In this document: one piece after another, positions 54,625 through 64,000 of the stretch
Numbering within the stretch: the first letter of the stretch is position 1
Layout: every line of letters begins with the position of its first letter
From: Flavobacteriales bacterium
Lineage (GTDB): Bacteria > Bacteroidota > Bacteroidia > Flavobacteriales > Flavobacteriaceae
NCBI GenBank assembly: GCA_004214175.1
Contig: SGZH01000001.1
Coordinates: forward strand, 62,001 to 126,000
Direction of reading: 5' to 3'
Length of the DNA stretch: 64,000 nt
Notes under the pieces: generated by a model
What the model saw: only the letters and a program-made list of their open reading frames with translations
Told to the model about the DNA's origin: nothing
Databases searched by the model: none
Made by a program: the position numbers and the translations under genes

Positions 54625-57123
54625 TTACTTTCCAATTGATAATATATTGGCAAATAAACGATAAGCACCAGGAACTCCAGCAGGTAATTCTCTAAAAAAA
54701 CTAATTCCTGTATAAATGTAATGCCCTTTACCATAAGGTGCAACTAATAATGAACCTTTAGTTAGTTTATTGTTTTTATCATTCATACCTAAAATAGGAA
54801 TAAATTCCTTAGCCCATTTATTTGGAAAATAAAGACCACGTTCTTGCACCCAATTTTCAAAATCATTCTCACTAATTTTATTTGGATAATTTAAGATAGG
54901 ATGTTCTGGAGCTAAAAACGATACCTCAGAAAACTCATCTGTTACTCGATCTCTGGATAATTCAATTTTAAATGGAGCTAAATCTTTTGTAATCAAACGA
55001 TGACTTGTATTGTATTGAATAATTAAATTTCCTCCATTTTCAATATATCGATTTAATTCAACTTGTTTAAACTTTAATTCTGGAACCGTATTATAAGCTC
55101 TAATACCCATTACAATAGCATCAAATTGTATTAATTTATCATAAGAGATTTCCGAAGGATTGATAAGAGTAACTTGGTATCCAATTTGCTTTAAACTTTC
55201 AGGAACTGCATCACCTGCCCCTTCAATATAACCAATATTTTCACCTTTTTTTTGTAGCACTAAATGAACAACTTTTGATTCAGATTTCATCAATACTTGT
55301 TGGAGTGGAATGTATTTATAATCTAATATATGAAGTTCTTTGTCGTATGTATTTTCTCCAATTTGAATAATTGGATTAAGTTTACCTTCACTTATTTCTT
55401 TCGGGGGAGAAACTTCAAAATATACGATTGATTGGTCTCCTTTTTTTTCAACTGAAAATGGAATACTTTGAGGTTTTATGCTCCAACCCTCAGGTGAATT
55501 TAAGCTAATAACCCCTTTAATATTATCTTTACCAGCAAGAATATGTACAGGGATTTTTTTATTTTTCTGATCAGAAAAAATGATTACTTTTTCTTTAATA
55601 CTGCAAGTAACTTCAGGTAATACAGCAAATGGTTGGTAAACTTCTCCTTCTACAGGATCATTAAATTTATATACAATATTTCTTTGAAAATCTATATCAA
55701 CATCATTAATTGACATATGAAATTTAACAGGAAAATTCATTAATTTTTCAGGATAACCTAAAATGCTTTTATCATTAACTTGATACATTCCCAAAGTGCC
55801 TTTTTGTTTTAACCAATAAGGAGTACTATAATCTTTACCTAAAAAAGTACCTGCAGTACTTTCTAAATTATACTTATTATTCATTTTTAAAACATATTCT
55901 TTGAATGAAGCAGGAAAAGTAACTACAGGAGAAGAAATACGTTTAATAGTTATTTTAGTGTCCGACCGATTTATCGCTTCAACTGTGAATGTGACATCTC
56001 CATTGGGAACAATATTTTGTTGATTAGAGGCTACCTCTAAATAAAGCCCAGCGCAATTAACAATTAAAGCTTTTAATTCTTTTAGTTTTATTGATTTCCA
56101 ATGACTTTCAGGTAATTTAAAAAGTAGCTTATAAGCAGTTAATAATTTAGGAATTATTTTGGAAGGGTTTGAGAAGTTAAAATTTCTCTCCAAAGGGTAA
56201 AGAATATCACCAATTTTATCACCACCTTCAATTCTTGACCAAGTGGTATCAATACCATCAAACAAATTCAACTTATTTCGTGGAAAATCACCCTTCAAAA
56301 ATTCTAAATATTCAGTTTGCTTACCTCGAACTCCTGTATTACCAAATCCCTGAGATTTATGCATACTTCGACTTGAAGCAGCAATTTCCCCATTGGATAG
56401 ACCTAATATTGGATAGTAATTACCTGTCTCTACTGTTATCAGATTTTCCTTATTTGCTTTTTCAAAATTCTCTTTAGACCCATAAAACCACCAGGAAGTA
56501 TTAAATAATAATCTTTTTGGTTGCCAAACACCGTATTCTTTAGCTGAATTTGGGTATTGATTAGCTTTTCCAACCAAATCAAATGCTTCAATACTCAGCA
56601 TCGCTGAAGATGTATGATGACCATGAGTGCTTCCTGGATTTCGATGATTAAATCGGTTGATGATAAGATCGGGTTTAAATCGCCTTATATTTAGAACAAC
56701 ATCACTCAAAACCTCATTTTTATTCCAAATTTTAAGTGTTTCATCAGGATGCTTAGAGTAACCAAAATCGTTTGCTCTTGTAAAAAATTGCTCTCCACCA
56801 TCTATTTTTCTAGCTGCAATTAATTCTTGAGTTCTAATAACTCCTAATAATTCTCTGATCTCTGAACCGACTAAATTTTGTCCACCATCACCTCTTGTCA
56901 AGGATAAATAGGAAGTTCTAGCATGAATATCGTTAGATAAATAAGAAATTAAACGAGTATTTTCATCATCTGGATGCGCAGCAATATACATGACAGATCC
57001 CAGAAAATTTAAATTTTGAAGTTGATGATATAGTTGTGAAGAAGTAGGTTTTTCTGGTTGTTGAGCAATTATTATACTCATTTTAAACAAAAACAAATAA
57101 AAAATAAAAGTAGATAATTTCAT
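54625..57123 (-). CDS. exported PIG-L family deacetylase with long C-terminal region
   Basis: 832 residues. Signal peptide about 1-20 (ending SIIIAQ); the PIG-L deacetylase domain (about 40-300) has the zinc motif AHPDDE at 49-54 and HGHH near 166. The C-terminal 500 residues include a beta-sandwich part and a ThuA/GATase-like region (GDAVPESLKQIGY, VMGIRAYNTVPEL, FISFFRELP-like end). Likely removes N-acetyl groups from an external glycan or antibiotic-like sugar; not BshB, which is small and cytosolic. First gene of the operon with the microprotein and symporter, which suggests uptake of its product. Confidence 0.88.
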   Translation of the reverse strand: MKLSTFIFYLFLFKMSIIIAQQPEKPTSSQLYHQLQNLNFLGSVMYIAAHPDDENTRLISYLSNDIHARTSYLSLTRGDGGQNLVGSEIRELLGVIRTQELIAARKIDGGEQFFTRANDFGYSKHPDETLKIWNKNEVLSDVVLNIRRFKPDLIINRFNHRNPGSTHGHHTSSAMLSIEAFDLVGKANQYPNSAKEYGVWQPKRLLFNTSWWFYGSKENFEKANKENLITVETGNYYPILGLSNGEIAASSRSMHKSQGFGNTGVRGKQTEYLEFLKGDFPRNKLNLFDGIDTTWSRIEGGDKIGDILYPLERNFNFSNPSKIIPKLLTAYKLLFKLPESHWKSIKLKELKALIVNCAGLYLEVASNQQNIVPNGDVTFTVEAINRSDTKITIKRISSPVVTFPASFKEYVLKMNNKYNLESTAGTFLGKDYSTPYWLKQKGTLGMYQVNDKSILGYPEKLMNFPVKFHMSINDVDIDFQRNIVYKFNDPVEGEVYQPFAVLPEVTCSIKEKVIIFSDQKNKKIPVHILAGKDNIKGVISLNSPEGWSIKPQSIPFSVEKKGDQSIVYFEVSPPKEISEGKLNPIIQIGENTYDKELHILDYKYIPLQQVLMKSESKVVHLVLQKKGENIGYIEGAGDAVPESLKQIGYQVTLINPSEISYDKLIQFDAIVMGIRAYNTVPELKFKQVELNRYIENGGNLIIQYNTSHRLITKDLAPFKIELSRDRVTDEFSEVSFLAPEHPILNYPNKISENDFENWVQERGLYFPNKWAKEFIPILGMNDKNNKLTKGSLLVAPYGKGHYIYTGISFFRELPAGVPGAYRLFANILSIGK

Positions 57124-57143
57124 AACGGTAATTTGGTAATAAT

Positions 57144-57151
57144 CAAATATA
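57144..57151 (-). promoter_or_regulatory. -7 box of the PIG-L-symporter operon
   Basis: Minus-strand TATATTTG, full TAnnTTTG match, 21 bases before the PIG-L ATG. Confidence 0.5.
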
Positions 57152-57215
57152 GCTAAAAGACAAATGGTCCAAAAAATCTTTTAATCTATTTTAACAATCA
57201 ATAAAGTATAATTAG

Positions 57216-57800
57216 TTAATTTTCAATATTTAATAGAGTTTGATAAACTTTATGAGTTGGTAAGCCCATAACATTAAAAAATGAACCTTCAATTTTATTA
57301 ATCCCAATATAACCGAGCCATTCTTGAATCCCATAGGCTCCAGCTTTATCAAGAGGTTGGTAAGTATCTACATAATAACTAATTTCTTCATCTGTAAGTT
57401 TATTGAACCATACTTTAGTTGAATCATTTATGGTTTTTTGAAAATTTTTTCCTGTAAAAGTAACCGAAGTGAAGACTATGTGCATTCGATTACTAAAGGA
57501 ACTAATCATTTTAAATGCCTCTTTTTTATTTTTTGGTTTTTCAATCGCTTTTCCATCAAACCAAACAATAGTATCGCTTGTGATTACAATTTCATTTTCG
57601 GTAATATTTTTAAAAGTTGACGCCTTTAGCTTCGATAAGTAATCAGTAATTTCTGATTCTTTTAAATAAGATGGATAGACCTCATTTATTGGTTTTACTT
57701 TAATTTTAAAATCAATACCTAATTCTTCAAAAAAGCGTTGTCTCCTTGGAGATCCCGAAGCTAATATAATTTTATAATTTGAAAGTTTTTTTGAGAGCAT
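57216..57800 (-). CDS. Maf-like nucleoside triphosphate pyrophosphatase
   Basis: 194-residue Maf/Ham1-fold enzyme that hydrolyses dTTP/UTP or modified nucleotides to monophosphates. The N-terminal ASGSPRRQRFFEELG is at 14-28 and the catalytic aspartate D76 is in TSDTIVW; QEWLGYIGI and the INKIEGSFFNVMGLP segment near the C-terminus complete the family pattern. Same strand as the KdsC-like and DUF2520 genes upstream. Confidence 0.93.
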   Translation of the reverse strand: MLSKKLSNYKIILASGSPRRQRFFEELGIDFKIKVKPINEVYPSYLKESEITDYLSKLKASTFKNITENEIVITSDTIVWFDGKAIEKPKNKKEAFKMISSFSNRMHIVFTSVTFTGKNFQKTINDSTKVWFNKLTDEEISYYVDTYQPLDKAGAYGIQEWLGYIGINKIEGSFFNVMGLPTHKVYQTLLNIEN

Positions 57801-57867
57801 AAAATTTTAATTTTTTTGATTAAAATAGAAATAAAGAACAAACAGAAAAAAAGTCAAGGAAAAATAA

Positions 57868-58395
57868 TTAATCGTATTGAGCATCTATTTGGTCTTTGCC
57901 CAACCAATTATTTTGAACTTTTAGAACTTGTTCAATAACGTCTCTAACACAACCTTTACCTCCTTTTTTATGGGAAACATAATGAGAAATTTTTTTTATT
58001 TCTTGGACAGCGTCCTGAGGGCAACAAGCCAATCCTACCTTCTGCATAACCTGTAGGTCAGGAATATCATCACCCATATACATAACCTCTTCCATTTTTA
58101 ATCCTTTTTTCTGTAAATAAGCTTCCAAAGTTTTCATTTTATGGTGAACTCCTAGATAAACATCTTCAATACCTAAACCATTTAATCGCTTACGAACTCC
58201 CTCATTATTCCCACCAGATATAATGCAGATATGGTAACCACAATCGACTGCATGTTTGAGTACATAGCCATCTTTTGTGTGCATCTTTCTATACATATCC
58301 CCATTAGTTGCAACTAAAATGGTTCCGTCGGTCAAAACGCCATCCACGTCAAAAATCAGAGTTGTAATGTTGTTCAAGTATTCTTTATAGCTCAT
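57868..58395 (-). CDS. HAD hydrolase, KdsC-like (3-deoxy-manno-octulosonate-8-phosphatase family)
   Basis: 175-residue capless HAD phosphatase of the KdsC/YrbI type. Nucleophile D16 and acid D18 are in FDVDGVLTDG; motif II is ISGGNN at 60-64, K87 in HHKMK, and motif IV YMGDDIPDL at 107-114. The likely reaction is Kdo-8-phosphate to Kdo, upstream of KdsB (which is encoded at 8594). The start lies 1 base from the DUF2520 gene stop, so they are cotranscribed. Confidence 0.9.
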   Translation of the reverse strand: MSYKEYLNNITTLIFDVDGVLTDGTILVATNGDMYRKMHTKDGYVLKHAVDCGYHICIISGGNNEGVRKRLNGLGIEDVYLGVHHKMKTLEAYLQKKGLKMEEVMYMGDDIPDLQVMQKVGLACCPQDAVQEIKKISHYVSHKKGGKGCVRDVIEQVLKVQNNWLGKDQIDAQYD

Positions 58396-58396
58396 A

Positions 58397-59155
58397 TTAA
58401 TGTTTGTATTTTTCTAAAATTGAATTTGTGATTTTTTTATATATTTCTAGGTAAGGATTATCCTTCAACAAATGTAATTGTTTTTCTATTGTTTTTAAGT
58501 CATTCCTTTTAGCTGGTCCTGTTTGAGTGTTATGTGGACTTATATTCTTTATTTTAGTAGCAGTTTCAAATATTAAAGGTTTTAAAATATCAAAAGTTAA
58601 AGATTGATTCATTAATAAATCTTGACCAATTAGATATAAATGATTTACGAAATTGTTCACGATAACTGCGCTCAAGTGGATATGTTCTCTTTGAGTTGAT
58701 GTTACTATTTGCACATTGTTTGATATTGATTTTCCCAGTTCTTGTAATAATATTAAATCTTCTTGATGAGAAGTTTCGATGCAAATAGGTATTTCTGAAA
58801 AATTAACCTTCGCATTTAAAGTAAATGTTTGTAATGGATAAAATACTCCTTTTCGATTGTTCTCCGAAAGTTGTTCCATTCGAACGGAACCTGAAGTATG
58901 AACAACAAGTCTATTCTTAAAAGGTATTTTTCTGGAAAAATCAATAATAGCATCATCAGGTATCACAATAATATAAATTGATGCTTTTTTTATAGTATTT
59001 AAATCGTTGGTTTTGTCAACATTTAGATCAAAATTATCAAGTGTTCGTTTGGTTTTACTATAAACTTGAATAACTTCAAAACTTTTAGAATTATGAATAG
59101 CTTCGCACAAATGCATAGCAACATTTCCAGCACCAAATAAGACAACAGATTTCAT
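58397..59155 (-). CDS. Rossmann-like and DUF2520 domain protein
   Basis: 252 residues from the ATG giving MKSVVLFGAGNVAMHL; the longer upstream reading has no ATG. The N-terminal Rossmann domain has the dinucleotide motif VVLFGAGNVAMHL at 4-16; the C-terminal half is the helical DUF2520 domain. The fold resembles F420-dependent NADP reductase or pyrroline-5-carboxylate reductase relatives; no function is established. It leads the DUF2520/kdsC-like/maf group. Confidence 0.88.
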   Translation of the reverse strand: MKSVVLFGAGNVAMHLCEAIHNSKSFEVIQVYSKTKRTLDNFDLNVDKTNDLNTIKKASIYIIVIPDDAIIDFSRKIPFKNRLVVHTSGSVRMEQLSENNRKGVFYPLQTFTLNAKVNFSEIPICIETSHQEDLILLQELGKSISNNVQIVTSTQREHIHLSAVIVNNFVNHLYLIGQDLLMNQSLTFDILKPLIFETATKIKNISPHNTQTGPAKRNDLKTIEKQLHLLKDNPYLEIYKKITNSILEKYKH

Positions 59156-59298
59156 TATACGAATATAGTACTTTTTAAATTTCAATATTTTTTAATTTCA
59201 AATGATTAAAATGTTTAAGCTGTTTTTATTAACAAGAGAATCTACTAAATAAGTATAATGATTAACATTTTATGAAGATAATACTGATTGTAATTTCT

Positions 59299-59306
59299 TA
59301 AATTTG
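59299..59306 (+). promoter_or_regulatory. -7 box of the ccsBA promoter
   Basis: TAAATTTG, full TAnnTTTG match, 15 bases before the ATG at 59322. It also supports that ATG over a TTG at 59304 that lies within the box. Confidence 0.55.
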
Positions 59307-59321
59307 CAAAAAATTGTTTTC

Positions 59322-62300
59322 ATGATTAAGAAAATAGCTTCAATTCTTTTTTCAACACGTTTAACCGCTGTTTTATTTATTGCATTTGCAACAGCAATGG
59401 CTGTGGGAACGTTTATGGATGCATCAGCAGAAACATCTCCAACTCCCTATACTAGAGAATTAATTTATAATGCATGGTGGTTTGAAGCTATTATGGGCTT
59501 GTTAATGATAAACTTTATTGGAAATATCAATAAGTATCGTCTTTTCAGAAAAGAAAAATGGGCAACGTTGACTTTTCATCTAGCCTTTATATTAATTATT
59601 TTTGGAGCGTTTATTACAAGATATGTAAGTTTTGAGGGTGTTATTCACATCCGTGAGGGGGACACGGAAAATACAATTTTATCCTCTGAAGCTTATATCA
59701 CAGCATTTATAGATGGCAACTATAAAATTGGTGGTGTTCCACAAAGAAGAACTATTTCACCAAAAAAGGTAAGATTTTCTGAAAAACTAGACAATGATTT
59801 TGAATTAAATACGGATTACAATGGTCAAGCAGTAAAAATTAAACTAAAACAATTTATCAGTAATGCAAAAGAGGGAGTAATCCCATCTGAAAACGGAAAA
59901 GATTTTTTAAAAATTGTTGAAGCAAGCGGAGGAAAACGAAACGAACATTGGATTGGAGATGGTGAAGTATTAAATATACACAACATTTTAATATCATTAA
60001 ATAATCCAACAAATGGCGCTATTAATTTATTTCATGACAATGGAACATACTCAATTTCTTCACCTTTTGAAGGTCAGTGGATGCGAATGGCAGATAGAGA
60101 GCAAGGTAAATTAATCATTGACTCTCTTCAATCTTTAAATCTAAGGTCATTATATCAAGTTGCAGATTTGGCTTTTGTAATACCTGAAATGGTAATATCT
60201 GGAAAATATGGTGTTGTAAAGGCTCCAAAAGAAGAACCCACCAACTTGAATGCTATAATACTTGAGGTTAGCTCTAACCAAGAGTCTAAAAATATTGAGA
60301 TCCTAGGAGGAATAGGAAACACAAGAAGTCCAATTTCTGTTGAATTAGCTGGTTTAAAAGTTTTTTTAGCTTACGGATCTAAGGAATATCAATTGCCATT
60401 TAGCATAACTTTAAACGATTTTATAGCAGATAAATATCCAGGAACCGAAAAAAATTATTCTGCGTTTAAAAGTAAAGTTACTGTCAATAGGAGTGATTCT
60501 GATTTTTACGATTATGAAATATTTATGAACCATATTCTAGATGAGCAGGGATATCGCTTTTTTCAATCCTCCTTTGATGGGGATGAAAAAGGAACCATTT
60601 TATCTGTGAACCATGATTTTTGGGGTACATGGATCACCTATATAGGGTATACGCTGTTGTACTTAGCAATGCTTGCTATTTTATTTGATAAAAACACCCG
60701 ATTTGCTAGTCTAAGAAAGATGCTTGAGAAAATTAAAAAAAAGAAAGGTATCATAGTAACAACCTTAACTTTACTCTTTTGTTTTTCAAGCATTTCTCAA
60801 AGTACCACTAACCATAAAATTAAGATTTCAAAAGAAAAAATCGACTCCATCATAATTGCTAATTCGGTTTCTATAGAACATGCTGCAAATTTTGCAACAT
60901 TGGTTGTCCAAGACAATGGACGTATGAAACCCATCAACACGTTCGCTAGTGAATTATTAAGAAAAATAAGTAGAAAGAATAGCTATGCTGGCCTCGATGC
61001 CAATCAAGTATTTTTATCGATGACAGAATTTCCTAGTCTATGGCTTGAAGCTCCTATCATGTCTTTAAAATGGCAAAATGATAGTATCAGAGAGATTATA
61101 GGAGTAAAAGATGCTAACCATTTTTCACTGATGGATCTTATTGATAATAATGGAAGTAATAAACTTGGACCCTATATAGAAGAAGCTTCAAAAACCATCA
61201 ATAAAAATCAGTTTCAAAAGGATTTCATGAAGGCTTATGAAAACTTTTATTTGTTAAATGAAGTTTTAGGAGGAAGTCTCCTTAAAATATTTCCAATACC
61301 TGATGATGAAAATAATAGGTGGGTTTCTTACCCAGAACTTGATAATGTAAATTATAGTAAAAAGGATTCAATTTTAGTGAGGACTATCCTACCTTATTAT
61401 TTAAATACTTTAATAGATGCAAGAAAAACAGGTGATTATAAGAATGCTGACATAATTTTATCAGGACTTCTGAAATTTCAAAACCAGCATGGTAATGAAG
61501 TGATGCCATCCCAAAATAAAATTACTGCTGAGATAAAGTATAATAAAATTGATATTTTTAATAGATTATATAAATATTTTGCTGTATTTGGAATTTTAAT
61601 GTTTGTTTTTATTATTATTCAGATATTTAAAGAAAATAAAATTATCAATTCTACGGTTAAATTATTCAAATATTTAATTTGGATTTTATTCATTCTATTA
61701 ACTTTAGGTTTAATTGCTCGTTGGTATATAAGTGGTCATGCACCTTGGAGTGACGCCTACGAATCCATTATTTATGTTGCATGGGCAACTGTTTTTTTTG
61801 GTTTAGCATTAGGTAAGAAAAGTTATTTAACAATTGCGTCTACCTCTTTTGTTGCAGCAATTATTTTGTGGGTAGCACATGAAAATTGGATAGATCCTTC
61901 CATTTCTAATTTACAACCTGTACTTGACAGTTACTGGTTAATGATCCATGTTGCTGTAATAGTTGCAAGTTATGGACCATTAACGTTGGGAATGATATTA
62001 GGACTTACCTCGCTCTTGTTAATGGTTTTAAGTACAAAGAAAAACCTAAAAAAAATGCAATTGAATATTAAAGAGATAACTATTATTAATGAAATGGCTT
62101 TAACGGTTGGGTTAATTCTTTTAACTATTGGAAATTTTTTAGGCGGTCAATGGGCTAACGAAAGTTGGGGACGTTATTGGGGTTGGGATCCAAAAGAAAC
62201 TTGGGCATTGATTAGTATAATGATTTATGCTTTTGTGCTTCACATGCGACTTATTCCTGGCTTAAGAGGTAAATGGACTTTTAATTTTGCAGCTGTTGTA

Positions 62301-62474
62301 GCTTATGGCTCTATTATGATGACCTATTTTGGTGTTAATTTTTATTTAACAGGTTTGCATTCATATGCGAGTGGAGATGTACCAGTTACTCCAAGTTTTG
62401 TTTGGTACTTTACTGCATTTGTATTCATATTGAGCATGGTGGCTTACTGGAGAAATAGAAAGCTAAGTAACTAA
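59322..62474 (+). CDS. cytochrome c biogenesis protein, fused CcsB-CcsA (ResB-ResC)
   Basis: 1050-residue membrane protein of system II cytochrome c maturation, which moves haem out and joins it to apocytochromes. The N-terminal CcsB part has helices at about 10-30, 47-65 and 76-95, a long periplasmic domain (about 100-440) and a helix near 447-462. A middle periplasmic part carries the RMKPINTFASE motif. The C-terminal CcsA part has at least eight helices and the haem-handling WWD signature WGRYWGWD at 949-956. The fusion is of the type known from epsilonproteobacteria and Bacteroidota. Confidence 0.94.
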   Translation: MIKKIASILFSTRLTAVLFIAFATAMAVGTFMDASAETSPTPYTRELIYNAWWFEAIMGLLMINFIGNINKYRLFRKEKWATLTFHLAFILIIFGAFITRYVSFEGVIHIREGDTENTILSSEAYITAFIDGNYKIGGVPQRRTISPKKVRFSEKLDNDFELNTDYNGQAVKIKLKQFISNAKEGVIPSENGKDFLKIVEASGGKRNEHWIGDGEVLNIHNILISLNNPTNGAINLFHDNGTYSISSPFEGQWMRMADREQGKLIIDSLQSLNLRSLYQVADLAFVIPEMVISGKYGVVKAPKEEPTNLNAIILEVSSNQESKNIEILGGIGNTRSPISVELAGLKVFLAYGSKEYQLPFSITLNDFIADKYPGTEKNYSAFKSKVTVNRSDSDFYDYEIFMNHILDEQGYRFFQSSFDGDEKGTILSVNHDFWGTWITYIGYTLLYLAMLAILFDKNTRFASLRKMLEKIKKKKGIIVTTLTLLFCFSSISQSTTNHKIKISKEKIDSIIIANSVSIEHAANFATLVVQDNGRMKPINTFASELLRKISRKNSYAGLDANQVFLSMTEFPSLWLEAPIMSLKWQNDSIREIIGVKDANHFSLMDLIDNNGSNKLGPYIEEASKTINKNQFQKDFMKAYENFYLLNEVLGGSLLKIFPIPDDENNRWVSYPELDNVNYSKKDSILVRTILPYYLNTLIDARKTGDYKNADIILSGLLKFQNQHGNEVMPSQNKITAEIKYNKIDIFNRLYKYFAVFGILMFVFIIIQIFKENKIINSTVKLFKYLIWILFILLTLGLIARWYISGHAPWSDAYESIIYVAWATVFFGLALGKKSYLTIASTSFVAAIILWVAHENWIDPSISNLQPVLDSYWLMIHVAVIVASYGPLTLGMILGLTSLLLMVLSTKKNLKKMQLNIKEITIINEMALTVGLILLTIGNFLGGQWANESWGRYWGWDPKETWALISIMIYAFVLHMRLIPGLRGKWTFNFAAVVAYGSIMMTYFGVNFYLTGLHSYASGDVPVTPSFVWYFTAFVFILSMVAYWRNRKLSN

Positions 62475-62475
62475 G

Positions 62476-63867
62476 TTAATTACCGATCATATCTTCTGGT
62501 CGTACCCATAAATCAAATTCCGCTTCAGTTACATACCCTAAGCTAAGTGCCGCTTCTTTTAGAGTAGTTCCATTTTTATGAGCAGTATTAGCGATTTCTG
62601 CTGCCTTATAATATCCTATTTTGGTGTTAAGTGAAGTAACCAACATTAATGAATTCTTCAATTGTTTATCAATCATTTGATAATTTGGTTCAATTCCTGC
62701 TGCACAATGTTTTTCAAACGATAAACAAGCATCGCCTAGTAACTGTGCTGAAGATAAAAAATTAGCAGCCATCAAAGGTTTAAATACATTCAATTCAAAA
62801 TGTCCTTGCATTCCTCCAACGGAAATAGCCATATCATTTCCAATTATTTGAGCGCAAACCATAGTCAATGCTTCCGCTTGCGTAGGATTTACTTTTCCAG
62901 GCATTATAGAAGATCCTGGTTCGTTTGCGGGTATCGTAATTTCTCCTATACCAGACCTTGGGCCACTAGCTAACAATCGGATATCATTTGCAATTTTATT
63001 TATTGAGATAGCTAACTGTTTTAGCGCTCCATGGGTTTCAACAATGGCGTCATGTGCAGCTAAGGCCTCAAACTTGTTTTCTGCGCTAACAAAAGGTAAA
63101 TTGGTGAATTTTGAAATGTATGAAGCTACATTCTCTGCATACCCTTTTGGGGTATTAATACCGGTACCGACAGCAGTACCACCAAGGGCTAATTCTGACA
63201 AATGTGCAAGGGTATTCTCCAATGCTTTTAGTCCGTGTGCTAGCTGTGAGGCATAACCACTAAATTCTTGTCCCAGTGTAAGGGGAGTGGCATCCATTAA
63301 GTGAGTTCTACCAATTTTAACTACGGAATTAAAATCATTTGATTTCTGAACTAAAGTTGAATGTAATTTTTTGACTCCTGGGATCGTAACCTCAGTTATT
63401 TTTTTATACGCAGCAATATGCATTCCCGTTGGAAATGTATCGTTGGAGGATTGCGATTTATTTATATCGTCATTAGGAAGCAATGTTTTTTCTCCATCAC
63501 CAATAACCTTTCCAGCAAGTTGATGCGCTCGGTTAGCTATAACCTCATTTAAGTTCATATTGGTTTGAGTACCACTACCAGTTTGCCAAATCACTAAAGG
63601 AAATTGATTATCATGATTCCCAGAAAGTATTTCGTCACAAACAGCAGCTATAAGGTCTCTTTTTTCTTCACTAAGAACGCCCAATTCACAATTACTATAG
63701 GCAGCAGATTTTTTTAAATAAGCAAAACCATAAACTATTTCTAGTGGCATTGAGGCTGGAGTACCAATTTTAAAATTATTTCGGGAACGTTCTGTTTGCG
63801 CACCCCATAGTTTGTCAGCAGGAACTTTTACTTCACCTAGCGTATCTTTTTCAATTCTGTAGTCCAT
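62476..63867 (-). CDS. fumC: class II fumarate hydratase
   Basis: 463-residue iron-independent fumarase of the citric-acid cycle, converting fumarate to L-malate. Clear motifs: [16 protein letters not shown] near 96-111, [16 protein letters not shown] near 185-200 and the superfamily signature [13 protein letters not shown] near 316-328. It converges on ccsBA with one base between the stops. The region upstream (63868-64000) contains no clear minus-strand -7 box. Confidence 0.97.
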   Translation of the reverse strand: MDYRIEKDTLGEVKVPADKLWGAQTERSRNNFKIGTPASMPLEIVYGFAYLKKSAAYSNCELGVLSEEKRDLIAAVCDEILSGNHDNQFPLVIWQTGSGTQTNMNLNEVIANRAHQLAGKVIGDGEKTLLPNDDINKSQSSNDTFPTGMHIAAYKKITEVTIPGVKKLHSTLVQKSNDFNSVVKIGRTHLMDATPLTLGQEFSGYASQLAHGLKALENTLAHLSELALGGTAVGTGINTPKGYAENVASYISKFTNLPFVSAENKFEALAAHDAIVETHGALKQLAISINKIANDIRLLASGPRSGIGEITIPANEPGSSIMPGKVNPTQAEALTMVCAQIIGNDMAISVGGMQGHFELNVFKPLMAANFLSSAQLLGDACLSFEKHCAAGIEPNYQMIDKQLKNSLMLVTSLNTKIGYYKAAEIANTAHKNGTTLKEAALSLGYVTEAEFDLWVRPEDMIGN

Positions 63868-63984
63868 AATTTAGTTTATTTAAAGAATGCTAAGTTACGT
63901 AAATGGCTAATTTTACTCAAACTTTAATGTTTATTTCCTGTTAACAAAATAAAATATTTATTATAATTATTGAGAAAAGCATAG

Positions 63985-63992
63985 TATCTTTG
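63985..63992 (+). promoter_or_regulatory. -7 box of a gene beyond the window end
   Basis: TATCTTTG matches TAnnTTTG on the plus strand 8 bases from the window edge. It probably drives a gene starting outside the window. Confidence 0.4.
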
Positions 63993-64000
63993 TTTTTTAT

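Noticed and set aside
54625-57123. PIG-L protein as BshB, the bacillithiol deacetylase, because bshA is nearby
   Set aside because: It has a signal peptide and 832 residues, whereas BshB is a small cytosolic enzyme; the operon partner is a symporter.
1-64000. Mobile elements, prophage, CRISPR arrays and long repeats
   Set aside because: None seen: no transposase, integrase, phage gene, regular direct repeats or inverted terminal repeats were found by reading through the window.

Overview
This window is a gene-dense, AT-rich (about 30% GC by eye, not computed) stretch of a Bacteroidota chromosome, most likely a flavobacterium. The evidence is the gene content and order: tsaD-rsmE-DUF4159-trmH-AI-2E exporter-THUMP-like methyltransferase facing tamB; lptD facing an amidase and an mce gene; gyrA followed by a TPR gene; bshA; DUF3822; fused ccsBA. 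Bacteroidota-type -7 promoter boxes (TAnnTTTG) stand close upstream of many genes, and Shine-Dalgarno sequences are mostly weak or absent. An AlkB hydroxylase, a Na+-type solute symporter and a bacillithiol gene would fit an aerobic, probably marine, organism; that habitat is inference. I see no insertion sequence, prophage, CRISPR array or rRNA operon.

Layout. 1-6962: pdxH, sixA-like phosphatase, ppx, miaE and dnaX, then rnpB (RNase P RNA), rsmD, DUF3822 and a conserved membrane protein. 7087-15019: RecD-like helicase, a kdsB-kdnB-like-acyltransferase group for envelope sugars and lipids, yebC, an SDR protein, gcvT and alkB. 15122-25465: hutH, clpC, gyrA, TPR protein, NlpC/P60 peptidase and thiolase. 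25600-28616: PgpH-like HD protein, pterin dehydratase, a 26-residue membrane microprotein and a small helical protein. 28925-30363: a secreted LipL32-like protein beside three tRNA genes (Arg-TCT, Pro-TGG, Ser-GCT). 30473-45531: RNA-modification operon led by tsaD, then an envelope-assembly block (tamB, lptD, amidase, mlaD-like). 45535-52714: split Fe-S oxidoreductase with a HAD gene between its halves, GH3/beta-lactamase fusion, bshA. 52809-63867: symporter, 35-residue microprotein, secreted PIG-L protein, maf, kdsC-like, DUF2520, ccsBA, fumC.

Main points of interest. (1) dnaX holds a run of 13 A just after the clamp-loader core; slippage by one base either way gives a stop within two or three codons, predicting a gamma-like short product as in Thermus. 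(2) The protein at 28925-29617 closely resembles the Leptospira surface protein LipL32, with the presumed calcium ligands in place but no lipobox cysteine. (3) Two genes, tamB and the THUMP-like methyltransferase, continue well upstream of any ATG/GTG/TTG codon and seem to start at ATC. (4) Two intergenic microproteins (26 and 35 residues) look real. (5) kdsB is followed by a KdnB-like dehydrogenase, hinting at 8-amino-Kdo in the lipopolysaccharide.
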